Origin: Paenirhizobium daejeonense
Lineage (GTDB): Bacteria > Pseudomonadota > Alphaproteobacteria > Rhizobiales > Rhizobiaceae
Assembly (NCBI RefSeq): GCF_014280875.1
Contig: NZ_JACLAL010000005.1
Coordinates: 310,001-374,000 of the forward strand
Reading direction: 5' to 3'
Length of the DNA: 64,000 bases
Numbering within the stretch: position 1 is the first letter of the stretch; every line of letters begins with the position of its first letter. The notes under the pieces were generated by a model. The model searched no databases. It had not been told where the DNA came from and saw only the letters and a program-made list of their open reading frames with translations. The position numbers were made by a program, and so were the translations under genes. Below, one piece after another: positions 38,164 to 47,143 of the stretch.

Positions 38164-38733
38164 ATGAAACTCTTTCGTATTGCCGCCGCGCTCGTCGTGG
38201 CCTTCGCGACCGCCGGTTCGGTAAGTGCCGCATCCAGCGACGACTATCTGACGATCCAGCTCAAGGACGGTCCGGTCGTCATCGAACTCATGCCGGACGT
38301 GGCGCCGAAGCATGTCGCGCAGATCAAGGAACTTGCGAAAAAGGGCGAATACGACAACGTCGCCTTCCACCGTGTGATCGATGGCTTCATGGCTCAGACC
38401 GGCGACGTCCAGTACGGCGACATGAACGACGGTTACGATCCGAAGCTTGCCGGCACGGGCGGTTCCAGCCTGCCGGACCTTCCGGCCGAGTTCTCCAACG
38501 TTCCCTTCGAGCGCGGTACCATCGGCATGGCGCGCGCTCAGGATCCGAACTCGGCCAACTCGCAGTTCTTCATTATGTTCGCCGAGGGCGGCTTCCTGAA
38601 CGGCCAGTACACGGTCGTCGGCAAGGTCGTGGCGGGCATGGAATATGTCGACAAGATCAAGCGCGGCCAGGGCGGAAACGGCGAAGTTTCCGATCCGGAT
38701 CGCATGATCAAGGTAACCGTCGGCAGAAACTGA
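38164..38733 (+). CDS. ppiA: Periplasmic peptidyl-prolyl cis-trans isomerase (cyclophilin)
   Basis: 189 residues from ATG 38164 (GGAG upstream at proper spacing; GTG 38158 is too close). Signal peptide ends near SVSAAS. Cyclophilin core: VAFHRVIDGFMAQTGD and NSANSQFFIMFAEG. Accelerates proline isomerisation in exported proteins. Tandem with a cytoplasmic paralogue 31 bp downstream. Confidence 0.93.
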   Translation: MKLFRIAAALVVAFATAGSVSAASSDDYLTIQLKDGPVVIELMPDVAPKHVAQIKELAKKGEYDNVAFHRVIDGFMAQTGDVQYGDMNDGYDPKLAGTGGSSLPDLPAEFSNVPFERGTIGMARAQDPNSANSQFFIMFAEGGFLNGQYTVVGKVVAGMEYVDKIKRGQGGNGEVSDPDRMIKVTVGRN

Positions 38734-38764
38734 GGGCTGAGGCCCGCAAACAGGGAGTAAGACT

Positions 38765-39274
38765 ATGGCCGAGATCAAGGATCCGGAAAACACCATCATC
38801 ATGGAAACCACGAAGGGTCGCGTCGTGATTTCCCTTTTCCCGGACCTGGCTCCCGGCCATGTCGAGCGGATCAAGGAGCTGTCGCGCGAAGGCGCCTATG
38901 ACGGCGTCGTCTTTCACCGCGTCATCGAGGACTTCATGGCCCAGACGGGCGACGTACAGTTCGGCAAGCAGGGCGGCGAAAGCTTCAACCCGGCACGCGC
39001 CGGCATGGGCGGCTCTTCCAAGCCGGACCTGAAGGCTGAATTCTCCGCTACCTCGCATGTGCGCGGCACGTGCTCCATGGCCCGGTCGCAGAACCCGAAC
39101 TCCGCAAACTCGCAGTTCTTCATCTGCTTCACCGATGCACCGTGGTTGAACAAGCAGTACTCGGTCTGGGGTCAGGTTATCGAAGGCATGGAGGTCATCG
39201 ACCAGATCAAGCGCGGCGAACCCGTGCGCGATCCCGACTCCATCGTTTCGATGAAGGTCGCTGCCGACGCCTGA
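38765..39274 (+). CDS. ppiB: Cytoplasmic peptidyl-prolyl cis-trans isomerase (cyclophilin)
   Basis: 169 residues, no signal peptide. VVFHRVIEDFMAQTGDVQF and NSANSQFFICFTDAPWLN are the cyclophilin active-site blocks. A paralogue of the preceding gene; the pair probably arose by tandem duplication with the first copy gaining an export signal. A terminator follows before queA. Confidence 0.94.
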   Translation: MAEIKDPENTIIMETTKGRVVISLFPDLAPGHVERIKELSREGAYDGVVFHRVIEDFMAQTGDVQFGKQGGESFNPARAGMGGSSKPDLKAEFSATSHVRGTCSMARSQNPNSANSQFFICFTDAPWLNKQYSVWGQVIEGMEVIDQIKRGEPVRDPDSIVSMKVAADA

Positions 39275-39290
39275 TCGTCCGGAAAAACGG

Positions 39291-39325
39291 AACCCGCCCC
39301 GGCGCTTTGCGCCCGGGCGGGTTTT
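39291..39325 (+). terminator. Terminator after the cyclophilin pair
   Basis: AACCCGCCC (39291-39299) and GGGCGGGTT (39315-39323) form a 9-bp outer stem, with further pairing CGGCGC/GCGCC inside, followed by TTCGCG. Confidence 0.7.
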
Positions 39326-39349
39326 CGCGTTTGATGAAATGATGTTGCC

Positions 39350-40435
39350 ATGCGTGTAGACGAATTCGACTTCGACCTTCCGGAAGAAAGCATTGCGCTG
39401 AGGCCTGCGAGCCCGCGTGATCACGCGCGCCTGCTGGTCGTGCGTCCCGATGGCGTTCCCATCCTGGAAGACCGGAACGTTTATGATCTGGCCTCTTTCC
39501 TCAAGCCGGGCGACGCTCTGGTCTTCAACGATACCAAGGTCATACCGGCCCAGCTCGAAGGTGTTCGTCTGCGGGAAGGGGCGGAGCGCACTCCCGTGTC
39601 CTGCACCCTGCATATGCGCGTTGCCGCCAATCGCTGGAGGGCCTTTGCCCGTCCCGGCAAGCGTATCAAGGCCGGTGATCGCATCGAATTCGGCCATTCT
39701 GGAGAAACCTGCCTGCTCGGCACGCTCGCGGCGACCGTGGCGGAAAAAGGCGAAGCCGGCGAAATCGAACTGGCTTTCGACCTGTCGGGGCCGGACCTTG
39801 ACCAGGCCATCGCCTCCGTCGGTCATATTCCGTTGCCGCCCTACATCGCCGCCAAGCGACCGGAAGACAGCCAGGACCGCAAGGACTATCAGACCATCTA
39901 TGCCCGGGAAGAGGGGGCTGTTGCCGCTCCGACCGCCGGGCTTCATTTCACGCCCGCACTATTCGAAAAGCTCGATGCCGCCGGCGTCGAACGGCATTTC
40001 GTGACCCTGCATGTCGGTGCAGGCACCTTCCTGCCGGTCAAGGCGGACGATACCGCCGACCACAAAATGCATCACGAGATCGGCCATGTTGCTGCCGGGA
40101 CCGCCGCCGCACTCAATGCCGTAAAGGCGAGGGGCGGGCGCATCGTCTGCGTCGGCACCACGTCGCTCCGGCTGCTGGAAAGCGCCACGACCGAGGCGGG
40201 CGAGGTGTTGGCATGGTCCGGCGCGACCGATATCTTCATCACGCCGGGTTACCGTTTCCGAGCCGTCGATGTCCTGATGACCAATTTCCACCTGCCGCGT
40301 TCGACTCTGTTCATGCTGGTGTCGGCCTTTGCTGGCCTTGAGACCATGCGGGCCGCCTACACCCACGCGATCGAAACCGGCTACCGTTTTTATTCCTACG
40401 GCGATTCAAGCCTGCTGTTCCGGAAAGACCCCTGA
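39350..40435 (+). CDS. queA: QueA S-adenosylmethionine:tRNA ribosyltransferase-isomerase
   Basis: 361 residues. Typical N-terminus [28 protein letters not shown], and [13 protein letters not shown]. Adds the cyclopentene ring precursor to 7-aminomethyl-7-deazaguanine in tRNA during queuosine synthesis. tgt starts 4 bp after its stop; the two enzymes act in sequence, Tgt first. Confidence 0.97.
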   Translation: MRVDEFDFDLPEESIALRPASPRDHARLLVVRPDGVPILEDRNVYDLASFLKPGDALVFNDTKVIPAQLEGVRLREGAERTPVSCTLHMRVAANRWRAFARPGKRIKAGDRIEFGHSGETCLLGTLAATVAEKGEAGEIELAFDLSGPDLDQAIASVGHIPLPPYIAAKRPEDSQDRKDYQTIYAREEGAVAAPTAGLHFTPALFEKLDAAGVERHFVTLHVGAGTFLPVKADDTADHKMHHEIGHVAAGTAAALNAVKARGGRIVCVGTTSLRLLESATTEAGEVLAWSGATDIFITPGYRFRAVDVLMTNFHLPRSTLFMLVSAFAGLETMRAAYTHAIETGYRFYSYGDSSLLFRKDP

Positions 40436-40439
40436 ACCG

Positions 40440-41570
40440 ATGCACGAGAAGTTCCAGTTCACCCTCAAGGCCACATCCGGCAAGGCTCGCCTTGGCGAGG
40501 TTTCCATGCCGCGTGGCGTGATCCGCACCCCTGCCTTCATGCCGGTCGGCACGGTGGGCACCGTCAAGGCCATGTATCTCGATCAGGTCAGGGAAGGGGG
40601 CGCCGACATCATTCTCGGCAACACCTATCATCTGATGCTGCGGCCCGGCCCGGAGCGCGTCGCTCGCCTTGGTGGCCTGCATGAACTGATCCGCTGGCCG
40701 CATCCAATCCTCACCGACAGCGGCGGCTTTCAGGTCATGTCGCTGTCGGGCCTGCGCAAGCTCGACGAAAAGGGTGTGACCTTCAAGAGCCATGTCGATG
40801 GCTCGACCCATCATATGTCGCCGGAGCGCTCGATCGAGATCCAGGGCCTGCTGGACAGCGACATCCAGATGCAGCTCGACGAATGTGTGGCGCTCCCGGC
40901 GGAGCCGAAGGAAATCGAGCGGGCGATGGAAATGTCGCTGCGCTGGGCCGAGCGCTGCCGCGTGGCCTTCGGTGAACAACCTGGCAAGGCGATGTTCGGC
41001 ATCGTTCAGGGCGGCGACGTCCCGGACCTGCGTGTCCGTTCGGCCGAGGGATTGAAGCAGCTCGACCTCAAGGGCTATGCCGTCGGCGGTCTCGCGGTCG
41101 GCGAGCCGCAGGAGGTCATGCTGAAGATGCTCGACATCACACTGCCGGTGCTGCCGACGGAAAAGCCGCGTTACCTGATGGGCGTCGGTACACCCGATGA
41201 CATCCTGAAATCCGTCGCGCAGGGCATCGACATGTTCGACTGCGTAATGCCGACCCGCTCCGGTCGCCATGGGCTCGCCTTCACCCGGCGCGGCAAGGTC
41301 AATATACGCAATGCCCGCCATGCCGAGGACATGCGGCCGCTGGACGAGGAATCGAACTGCCCGGCTTCCCGCGATTATTCGCGCGCCTATCTCCATCATC
41401 TCGTCCGCTCCAACGAAGCGCTCGGCGGCATGCTGCTGTCGTGGAACAATCTCTCCTACTATCAGGAGCTGATGCAGGGCATCCGCAAGTCGATCGAGGA
41501 AGGGCGCTTTGCGGATTTTATGGCGGAGACCATGGAAATGTGGGCGAAGGGCGATATCGACGCCCGCTGA
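40440..41570 (+). CDS. tgt: Tgt queuine tRNA-ribosyltransferase
   Basis: 376 residues from ATG 40440, immediately after queA. Active-site stretch [17 protein letters not shown] (nucleophile and general base Asp), second Asp in [13 protein letters not shown]. The usual C-terminal zinc-binding cluster (CxCxxC) is partly changed: the region reads [19 protein letters not shown], where relatives have C-C-C-H. Exchanges guanine 34 for preQ1 in GUN-anticodon tRNAs. A hairpin follows. Confidence 0.95.
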   Translation: MHEKFQFTLKATSGKARLGEVSMPRGVIRTPAFMPVGTVGTVKAMYLDQVREGGADIILGNTYHLMLRPGPERVARLGGLHELIRWPHPILTDSGGFQVMSLSGLRKLDEKGVTFKSHVDGSTHHMSPERSIEIQGLLDSDIQMQLDECVALPAEPKEIERAMEMSLRWAERCRVAFGEQPGKAMFGIVQGGDVPDLRVRSAEGLKQLDLKGYAVGGLAVGEPQEVMLKMLDITLPVLPTEKPRYLMGVGTPDDILKSVAQGIDMFDCVMPTRSGRHGLAFTRRGKVNIRNARHAEDMRPLDEESNCPASRDYSRAYLHHLVRSNEALGGMLLSWNNLSYYQELMQGIRKSIEEGRFADFMAETMEMWAKGDIDAR

Positions 41571-41595
41571 AATCCGGTCGTGAAAAAGTGATTTT

Positions 41596-41622
41596 CGGGA
41601 GGCGGACAAAAAGCGCTTCCCG
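41596..41622 (+). terminator. Hairpin after tgt
   Basis: CGGGAGGCG (41596-41604) and CGCTTCCCG (41614-41622) form a 9-bp stem with one G-T pair. No U-tract follows, so it may only stabilise the mRNA end. Confidence 0.45.
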
Positions 41623-41757
41623 AACAACGGGTAGCAGGATTTTCACTTCATGAAACCGGGGATGTAGACGGGTTGCGGGGGCTTGCCCGCAACCACGGTT
41701 TGTGCGACGCAATGCACGCACATTCCGTGTTCGCCTCCCGTTTTTCGGTCCTCCCCC

Positions 41758-42930
41758 ATGCCTATTCTCGCGCCGCCGGCGCTGATCTTCTTTTGTAATT
41801 CCGTCCTGTTCATTTCCCTGTTTACCCGCCTTCCAAGCATTCAGGCGTCGATGCAGGTGAACAAGGCGACGCTTGGTCTCGCGCTTCTCGGTGGAGCGCT
41901 TGGCACAGTCTTGGCGCTACCGATTGCGGGCAAGATCAACAACTGGCTCTCCCCAAGACGCACCGCCGCGCTCAGCCTGATGATCCTGAGCTTCGTCATG
42001 CCGTTACTGGCGATGGTGCCCTATGCCGGTTTTGTCGCCTGCTTCGTCTTCTTCGCCTTCATCCGCACCATGCTCGACGTGGCGCAGAACATGATTTCCA
42101 CCGGCATCGAGCAGTCGAGTGGCGTCAAGGTGTTGTCGCGCAGCCATGGTTTCTGGTCGGTTGGCCTGCTTCTGGGCACGATGGCCTCGAGCTGGGCCGC
42201 AGGGCAGGGCATAACGCCGGTCGGGCATCTCGCCGCAATCGGTGTCTTTGTCTTCGTTTGTGCGCTGGTGGTTCTCAGGATCACCCCGGAGATGAGCAGC
42301 TTGACGGTGGCCAGATCGAGCGGAAACACGCCGACCTTCATCCGGCCTACACGTGGCATTCTTCTGGTCGCGCTCATGCTGTTTGGGCTGGCCATCATCG
42401 AAGGCGCGATTTACGACTGGGGCATGTTTCTGATCCGCGAGCGCATCACGACAGATCCGGCAAGGGCAGGGCTGCTCTTCGCCTTCTTCACCATCGGCAT
42501 GGGCGTAACCCGCCTTTCCGGTGACTGGTTGCGCGAGATTTTCCGCCCCGCTATCCTGCTGCGCGCCTCCGCCGTCTCCGTTGCGCTGGGGCTCGGCATC
42601 ATCCTCAATTTCGAGAACGAGTGGCTTGCGGCAATCGCACTGGCCTTGATCGGTTGCGGGGTTGCCTTCAATTATCCGCTGGCCGTCTCCACGATCATTT
42701 CGATGCGCAGCGTCAACTCGCCGGCGGAGAACCTTGCGGCGCTGTCCATGGTGATGCTGATCGCGACCATCGGCATTCCGCCTTTGCTCGGCAGTGTCGC
42801 CGAACTCTACGGAATCACCACCAGCTTCGTGGCGATCCTGCCTCTGACGCTGCTTGCGTTCTTCATGGCGCCGGTGTCTGAGGGGCGTGGCCTTCAAAGA
42901 GATGAGAACGTCGGACAAGAGACGCGATGA
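41758..42930 (+). CDS. MFS transporter (YbjJ-like)
   Basis: 390 residues from ATG 41758; the frame is open to 41683, so the start is uncertain. About 12 spans; the sequence LFISLFTRLPSIQASMQVNK and the signature between spans 2 and 3 (LPIAGKINNWLSPRR) resemble YbjJ-type MFS proteins. Substrate unknown. Its stop overlaps the recX start (ATGA at 42927), so the two are translationally coupled. Confidence 0.85.
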   Translation: MPILAPPALIFFCNSVLFISLFTRLPSIQASMQVNKATLGLALLGGALGTVLALPIAGKINNWLSPRRTAALSLMILSFVMPLLAMVPYAGFVACFVFFAFIRTMLDVAQNMISTGIEQSSGVKVLSRSHGFWSVGLLLGTMASSWAAGQGITPVGHLAAIGVFVFVCALVVLRITPEMSSLTVARSSGNTPTFIRPTRGILLVALMLFGLAIIEGAIYDWGMFLIRERITTDPARAGLLFAFFTIGMGVTRLSGDWLREIFRPAILLRASAVSVALGLGIILNFENEWLAAIALALIGCGVAFNYPLAVSTIISMRSVNSPAENLAALSMVMLIATIGIPPLLGSVAELYGITTSFVAILPLTLLAFFMAPVSEGRGLQRDENVGQETR

Positions 42931-43490
42931 ACGAAAGCGATGACACGCAGGCCGAGGCAACGGTTCCCACTTCACGCATGCTGGCATGGGTGAAGAATTC
43001 CGCTGCCTACCGTTTGTCGCGCAAGATGATGACCGAACACGAGCTCTCGACAGCGATTGCTCGCAAGGCCCGCCAGAAGTTTGAGGTCATTTCTGAAGCG
43101 CAGATCAAGGCGCTGTCGCTTGCCGCCGTGGAATTCGGCCGTCAGATGCGCGCTCTGGATGATCAGTCCTATGCCGAGGTGAGGGTACGTTCCTCCACGG
43201 CTGCGGGTAAATCACGGCGCATCATTGCGCGCAAACTCGCGGAAAAGGGCGTCGACCGCCAGATCATCGCCGACGCTCTGGAGGACACCGACGATTTTCG
43301 CGCAGCGCTCGTCTTTGCGCGCAAGCGGGCGTTCGGCCCATTTCGTCGTGTCGAACTCGATGAGAAGCGCAAGGCAAAAGAATTTTCCGCATTCGCCCGC
43401 AACGGCTTCAGCTTCGAATTCGGCACCAGGATCATGAACATGTCGTTCGAGGAGGCCGAGGAATTGCTTGCCGAGCTGCCATTGGGGTGA
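42927..43490 (+). CDS. recX: RecX regulatory protein
   Basis: 187 residues. RecX helical repeats: YRLSRKMMTEHELSTAIARK, RRIIARKLAEKGVDRQIIAD, then DFRAALVFARKRAFGPF. RecX inhibits RecA filament growth. Unlike in many bacteria it is not next to recA here; it overlaps an MFS gene by 4 bp instead, and no LexA box is visible nearby. Confidence 0.88.
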   Translation: MNESDDTQAEATVPTSRMLAWVKNSAAYRLSRKMMTEHELSTAIARKARQKFEVISEAQIKALSLAAVEFGRQMRALDDQSYAEVRVRSSTAAGKSRRIIARKLAEKGVDRQIIADALEDTDDFRAALVFARKRAFGPFRRVELDEKRKAKEFSAFARNGFSFEFGTRIMNMSFEEAEELLAELPLG

Positions 43491-43589
43491 GGAAGCCGGG
43501 CAGGTTGCTTGCATCTGCAAATAGGAAGCTTGGTGGGAAAGGTGTAGACCGTTCCCAAGCATCGCGACAATCAGATTCGAGGATATTCC

Positions 43590-44396
43590 ATGCCTGCGCC
43601 GAAAAACCATTTCAAACAGGCTCTCAAGGAAAAGCGGACCCAGATCGGCTTCTGGCAGGCGCTTGCCAATCCCTACACAGTGGAGATATCCGCGGGCGTC
43701 GGATACGACTGGCTGCTGATCGATGGTGAGCATGCGCCGAACGATATCCCGATGATGGTATCCCAGCTTCTGGCGATGAAGGGCTCGAAGAGCCATGCGG
43801 TGATCCGCCCGCCAATCGGAGAAACATGGATCATCAAGCAGTTGCTCGATATCGGCGCCCAGAGCCTGCTCGTGCCCATGGTACAGAGCCGGGAGCAGGC
43901 GGAGGCAATGGTGCGTGCGGTTCGTTATCCACCACACGGCGAGCGCGGTGTCGGCGCAGCCATTGCGCGGGCTTCGGATTTCAACCGTATTGAAGATTAC
44001 GTGCAGACCGCCAATGACGAAATCTGCCTGCTGCTTCAGGTGGAGACCCGCGCGGGTCTTGCGGCACTTGATGAAATCGCCGCGACTGAGGGCGTTGACG
44101 GCGTCTTCATCGGTCCGGCTGATCTGGCCGCCGATATGGGCTATCTCGGTAACCCCGGCGCGCCGGAGGTGCAGGAGGAAATCGAGAAGGCCATTGCGAA
44201 GATCCAGTCTCTCGGCAAGGCGGCGGGCATCCTGATCGGCGATCTCGCATTGTCGAAGCGCTATGTCGAGCTCGGCGCGACCTTCGTTGCTATCGGCAAT
44301 GACGTGACGCTCTTCGCGGAAGCCGCCGCAAAGTTGCTGGCTGATTTTCATGTTATCGAGGCCGCCAAGGGCTCGGCCGGCGCCAAGGTCTACTAG
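43590..44396 (+). CDS. HpcH/HpaI-type class II aldolase
   Basis: 268 residues. Metal and substrate residues in YDWLLIDGEHAPND, the phosphate/acid-binding RPPIGETWIIKQLLDIGAQ (trimmed), the metal-binding Glu in LLQVETRAGL and Asp in GPADLAADMG. Cleaves 2-keto-4-hydroxy acids such as 4-hydroxy-2-oxoheptanedioate or 2-dehydro-3-deoxyglucarate to pyruvate and an aldehyde; the true substrate is not evident. No pathway partners nearby. Confidence 0.9.
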   Translation: MPAPKNHFKQALKEKRTQIGFWQALANPYTVEISAGVGYDWLLIDGEHAPNDIPMMVSQLLAMKGSKSHAVIRPPIGETWIIKQLLDIGAQSLLVPMVQSREQAEAMVRAVRYPPHGERGVGAAIARASDFNRIEDYVQTANDEICLLLQVETRAGLAALDEIAATEGVDGVFIGPADLAADMGYLGNPGAPEVQEEIEKAIAKIQSLGKAAGILIGDLALSKRYVELGATFVAIGNDVTLFAEAAAKLLADFHVIEAAKGSAGAKVY

Positions 44397-44541
44397 CCAG
44401 CGGCAAATTAACTTGGGATTTCAGTCGTTTGCAGCTAAAGATTCTGCGTTGGCACCGTCCATCTGATGAAAACAACGAAGCGCAGCGCGTTTTTTCCGCA
44501 CCGTCGGAAATGTGTTATGGCTTCCATGATGGAGATAAGCG

Positions 44542-44919
44542 ATGAAAGAGATCGCTGATCACGGAGTCCGTTTCGGACGAATTGCCGCTACGCTGCCGGT
44601 TACCGATATGGACAAGGCCTACGACTTTTACACCAGAGTTCTGGGCTTCACCAAGGTTTTCGAGAACGGAAATCCCGTCGGTTTCATGATCCTGAAACGC
44701 GATGCCGGAGAGCTGCATCTGACATTGCAGCGAAACCACAAGGCAACCGACTTCAACGTCGCGCACCTGATGGTGGACGATATTGATGCTCTGCATGCCC
44801 GTTGCAAGCAGAACGGCGCGCGGATCATAAAAGGCCTCAAGGACCAGGACTACGGTCTGCGCGCCTTCGTCTTCGAAGACCCGGATGGCAACCGCATTGA
44901 CGTCGGGCAGGCTATCTAG
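44542..44919 (+). CDS. VOC (glyoxalase/bleomycin resistance) superfamily protein
   Basis: 125 residues. Two beta-alpha-beta-beta-beta halves; FGRIAATLPVTDMDKAYDFY and FVFEDPDGNRIDVGQ are the usual start and end. Metal ligands and reaction are not clear from sequence. Single gene, followed by palindromes at 44935-44996. Confidence 0.85.
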   Translation: MKEIADHGVRFGRIAATLPVTDMDKAYDFYTRVLGFTKVFENGNPVGFMILKRDAGELHLTLQRNHKATDFNVAHLMVDDIDALHARCKQNGARIIKGLKDQDYGLRAFVFEDPDGNRIDVGQAI

Positions 44920-44934
44920 CGTTCTGCACTACGC

Positions 44935-44996
44935 GGGATCCGGTCGGAACACGTCCGGATCCCATCAGAATCGGTTTCATGATATCATCAGAACCG
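44935..44996. repeat. Two adjacent palindromes after the VOC gene
   Basis: GGGATCCGG (44935-44943) and CCGGATCCC (44955-44963) are perfect 9-bp arms. A second imperfect dyad runs 44972-44996 (CGGTTTCATGAT with ATCATCAGAACCG). No U-tract. The 226-bp gap between the VOC gene and sugE has nothing else clear; this looks like an intergenic palindromic element. Confidence 0.5.
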
Positions 44997-45145
44997 CTCA
45001 GGGAATTCGTCCAGCGTGCCGCGCGGATCAAGAGGCGAGAACGCCGCGCCGCCATTTCAATCACACGAACATAGATCGCATAAGATAGATTATGGAACTT
45101 AAATCCATAAATCGAGCCAGATGCATACAGCTGCGCACCTGCAGA

Positions 45146-45466
45146 TCAGCTGTCCGTGGACACCTTCATCAGGACCAGACCCGCAACGATCAGGACTGCC
45201 GCAAGGATGCGCATGGCGCTTGCTTGTTCGCCAAGCATGATGATTCCAACGAGAAACGCGCCGACGGCTCCGATGCCGGTCCAGATCGTATAGGCCGTAC
45301 CAAGCGGTAGCGTTCGCATGGAAAACGACAGCAGCAGAATGCTGGCGCCCATCGCGACCGCCGTGATGGCCGTCGGCACTAGGCGTGTAAAGCCAGCGGA
45401 TTGCTTCATGAAATAAGCCCATACGACTTCAAGGACGCCGGCTGCGACAAGAATGATCCAGGCCAA
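45146..45466 (-). CDS. sugE: SugE-type small multidrug resistance (SMR) exporter
   Basis: 106 residues from TTG 45466, chosen because GGAGGA lies 7 nt upstream and SugE proteins start with AWIILVAAGVLEVVWAY; the open frame further up is not conserved. Four membrane spans, essential Glu in the first span (VLEVVWAYFMK), GTAYTIWTGIGAVG in the third. Exports quaternary ammonium compounds or, in some subtypes (Gdx), guanidinium. Confidence 0.9.
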   Translation of the reverse strand: MAWIILVAAGVLEVVWAYFMKQSAGFTRLVPTAITAVAMGASILLLSFSMRTLPLGTAYTIWTGIGAVGAFLVGIIMLGEQASAMRILAAVLIVAGLVLMKVSTDS

Positions 45467-45546
45467 GATTGCTTCCTCCGATGAACGGAAGTTGTTTGAA
45501 ATCAATGTGATCGGGTCATATTCTCAGGCGCGTTCGACATTGACGC

Positions 45547-46359
45547 CTAAACGTCGACTTCAAATGTCATCTGGTCGTAGGCCGGTTCCACATGCGGCGG
45601 TGTCTCGGCCAGCACGGTCTCGTAATCGAGTGGAACATGCATGTGCGTAAGGATGGCACGGCCGGGCTTCAGCCGGTCGATCCAGCCAAGTGCCTGTTCC
45701 AGCGAAAAATGGCTCGGATGATGCCGGTATTGCAGCGCGTCGATAATCAGGACCGAGAGACCGTCGAGTCTTGCGACGGTTTCGTCCGGAAACGCGCTGA
45801 CATCGCAGCAATAAGCAACGTCGCCGATCCTGAGGCCAAGCGAGACGATATCGCCATGCTGTTGCAACAACGGCTGCAGCCGAATGGTGCCGCCGGCGCC
45901 GCTGATCTCGATCGGCCTGTCGAGATCCTCGATGACGACCGGTTCGACGATCGGTGGATAGTTGCTGCCTGCAGGTGTTTCGAGGCAATAGCCGAAACCC
46001 ATGCGAATGCGCCGCATGGCTTCTGGTTCGGCATGGATCGGAATGCGTCTGTTGTGCGAGACGAAATATCCGCGCAGATCGTCGATCCCGTGCAAATGAT
46101 CCGCATGGGCGTGGGTGTAGAAGACGGCGTCGATATGCTGGACCTGTGCGGCAATCATCTGCTCGCGGAAATCCGGTCCGGTATCGACCACCACCGTCGT
46201 CATACCACCGTCAGGACCGATCTGCTGGATCAGGAAGGACGCGCGGGTGCGCCGGTTGCGCAGGTTGTTCGGATCGCATGCGCCCCAGTCTCCATTGATG
46301 CGTGGTACGCCCGGAGACGACGAGCAGCCAAGGATGGTGAAGCGCTGCCGATAACTCAT
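45547..46359 (-). CDS. MBL-fold metallo-hydrolase (PhnP-like)
   Basis: 270 residues. Metal site THAHADHLHGIDDL, further His in HMHVPLDYE; N-terminal LGCSSSPGVPRI is typical of PhnP/lactonase-like phosphodiesterases. Last gene of the minus-strand group; its ATG overlaps the tatD stop (ATGA 46356-46359). Substrate unknown, probably a cyclic phosphate or lactone. Confidence 0.88.
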   Translation of the reverse strand: MSYRQRFTILGCSSSPGVPRINGDWGACDPNNLRNRRTRASFLIQQIGPDGGMTTVVVDTGPDFREQMIAAQVQHIDAVFYTHAHADHLHGIDDLRGYFVSHNRRIPIHAEPEAMRRIRMGFGYCLETPAGSNYPPIVEPVVIEDLDRPIEISGAGGTIRLQPLLQQHGDIVSLGLRIGDVAYCCDVSAFPDETVARLDGLSVLIIDALQYRHHPSHFSLEQALGWIDRLKPGRAILTHMHVPLDYETVLAETPPHVEPAYDQMTFEVDV

Positions 46360-47138
46360 GCAAGCCTCGGCATCTTGGAGAAGATGCGGAATGCATTGTC
46401 GGTCGTGATCCGGGCCATCTCTTCGAAGCTGACGCCCATGGTTTCAGCCAGCACTTCGGCGGTATTGACCACGTATGAGGGCTCGTTACGCTTTCCGCGC
46501 CAGCGCTTCGGCGCAAGGTACGGCGCGTCGGTTTCGACCAGCAACCGGTCGAGTGGCAGGACCTTGGCGATATCGCGCAGTTCCGTCGATTTCGGGAAGG
46601 TCAGGATGCCAGAGAACGAGACGTAACCGCCAAGTTCAATGCCGGTCTTCGCCAGCGCTTCGCCGGAGGAAAAGCAATGCAGGATGAAAGGGAAGGCCCC
46701 CTTCCCTGTTTCTTCTGTCAGGATGGCCGCCATGTCGTCGTCGGCGCTGCGGCTGTGGATCACCAGCGGCAGCCCGGTTTCGCGCGCAGCCGCGATGTGG
46801 CGCAGAAGCCCGGTCTTCTGATCCTCGGGCTTCTGGGTGTCGTAAAAATAATCGAGACCCGCTTCACCGATCGCCACGACCTTCGGATGGGCGGCCAGCC
46901 GCACCAGATCCTCGGTGGTGATATCCAGTTCCTCGTCCGCATTGTTCGGATGGGTTCCGACCGAGCAGAACACGGTCGGAAAACGCTCGGTCAACGCCAG
47001 CAGCGCGTCGAGTTTTCTGACACGGGTCGAGATCGTTACCATCTGCGATACGCCGGCTGCGTGCGCCCGCGCGACCAGTTCGTCGCGCTCGGCTTCGAAG
47101 TCGGCAAAGTCGAGGTGGCAATGAGTATCGATCAGCAT
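46356..47138 (-). CDS. tatD: TatD-family deoxyribonuclease/hydrolase
   Basis: 260 residues. Metal ligands IDTHCHLDF, EAGLDYFYD, HSRSADDD, HCFSSGEAL and the final VETDAPYLAP are intact. 3'-5' DNA/RNA exonuclease family, divalent-metal dependent. Between metG (5 bp upstream) and the MBL gene (overlapping). Confidence 0.94.
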   Translation of the reverse strand: MLIDTHCHLDFADFEAERDELVARAHAAGVSQMVTISTRVRKLDALLALTERFPTVFCSVGTHPNNADEELDITTEDLVRLAAHPKVVAIGEAGLDYFYDTQKPEDQKTGLLRHIAAARETGLPLVIHSRSADDDMAAILTEETGKGAFPFILHCFSSGEALAKTGIELGGYVSFSGILTFPKSTELRDIAKVLPLDRLLVETDAPYLAPKRWRGKRNEPSYVVNTAEVLAETMGVSFEEMARITTDNAFRIFSKMPRLA

Positions 47139-47143
47139 GGCGG

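Noticed and set aside
44449..44470. TTGGCAC as a sigma-54 -24 element upstream of the VOC gene
   Set aside because: No TTGC at the required -12 spacing.
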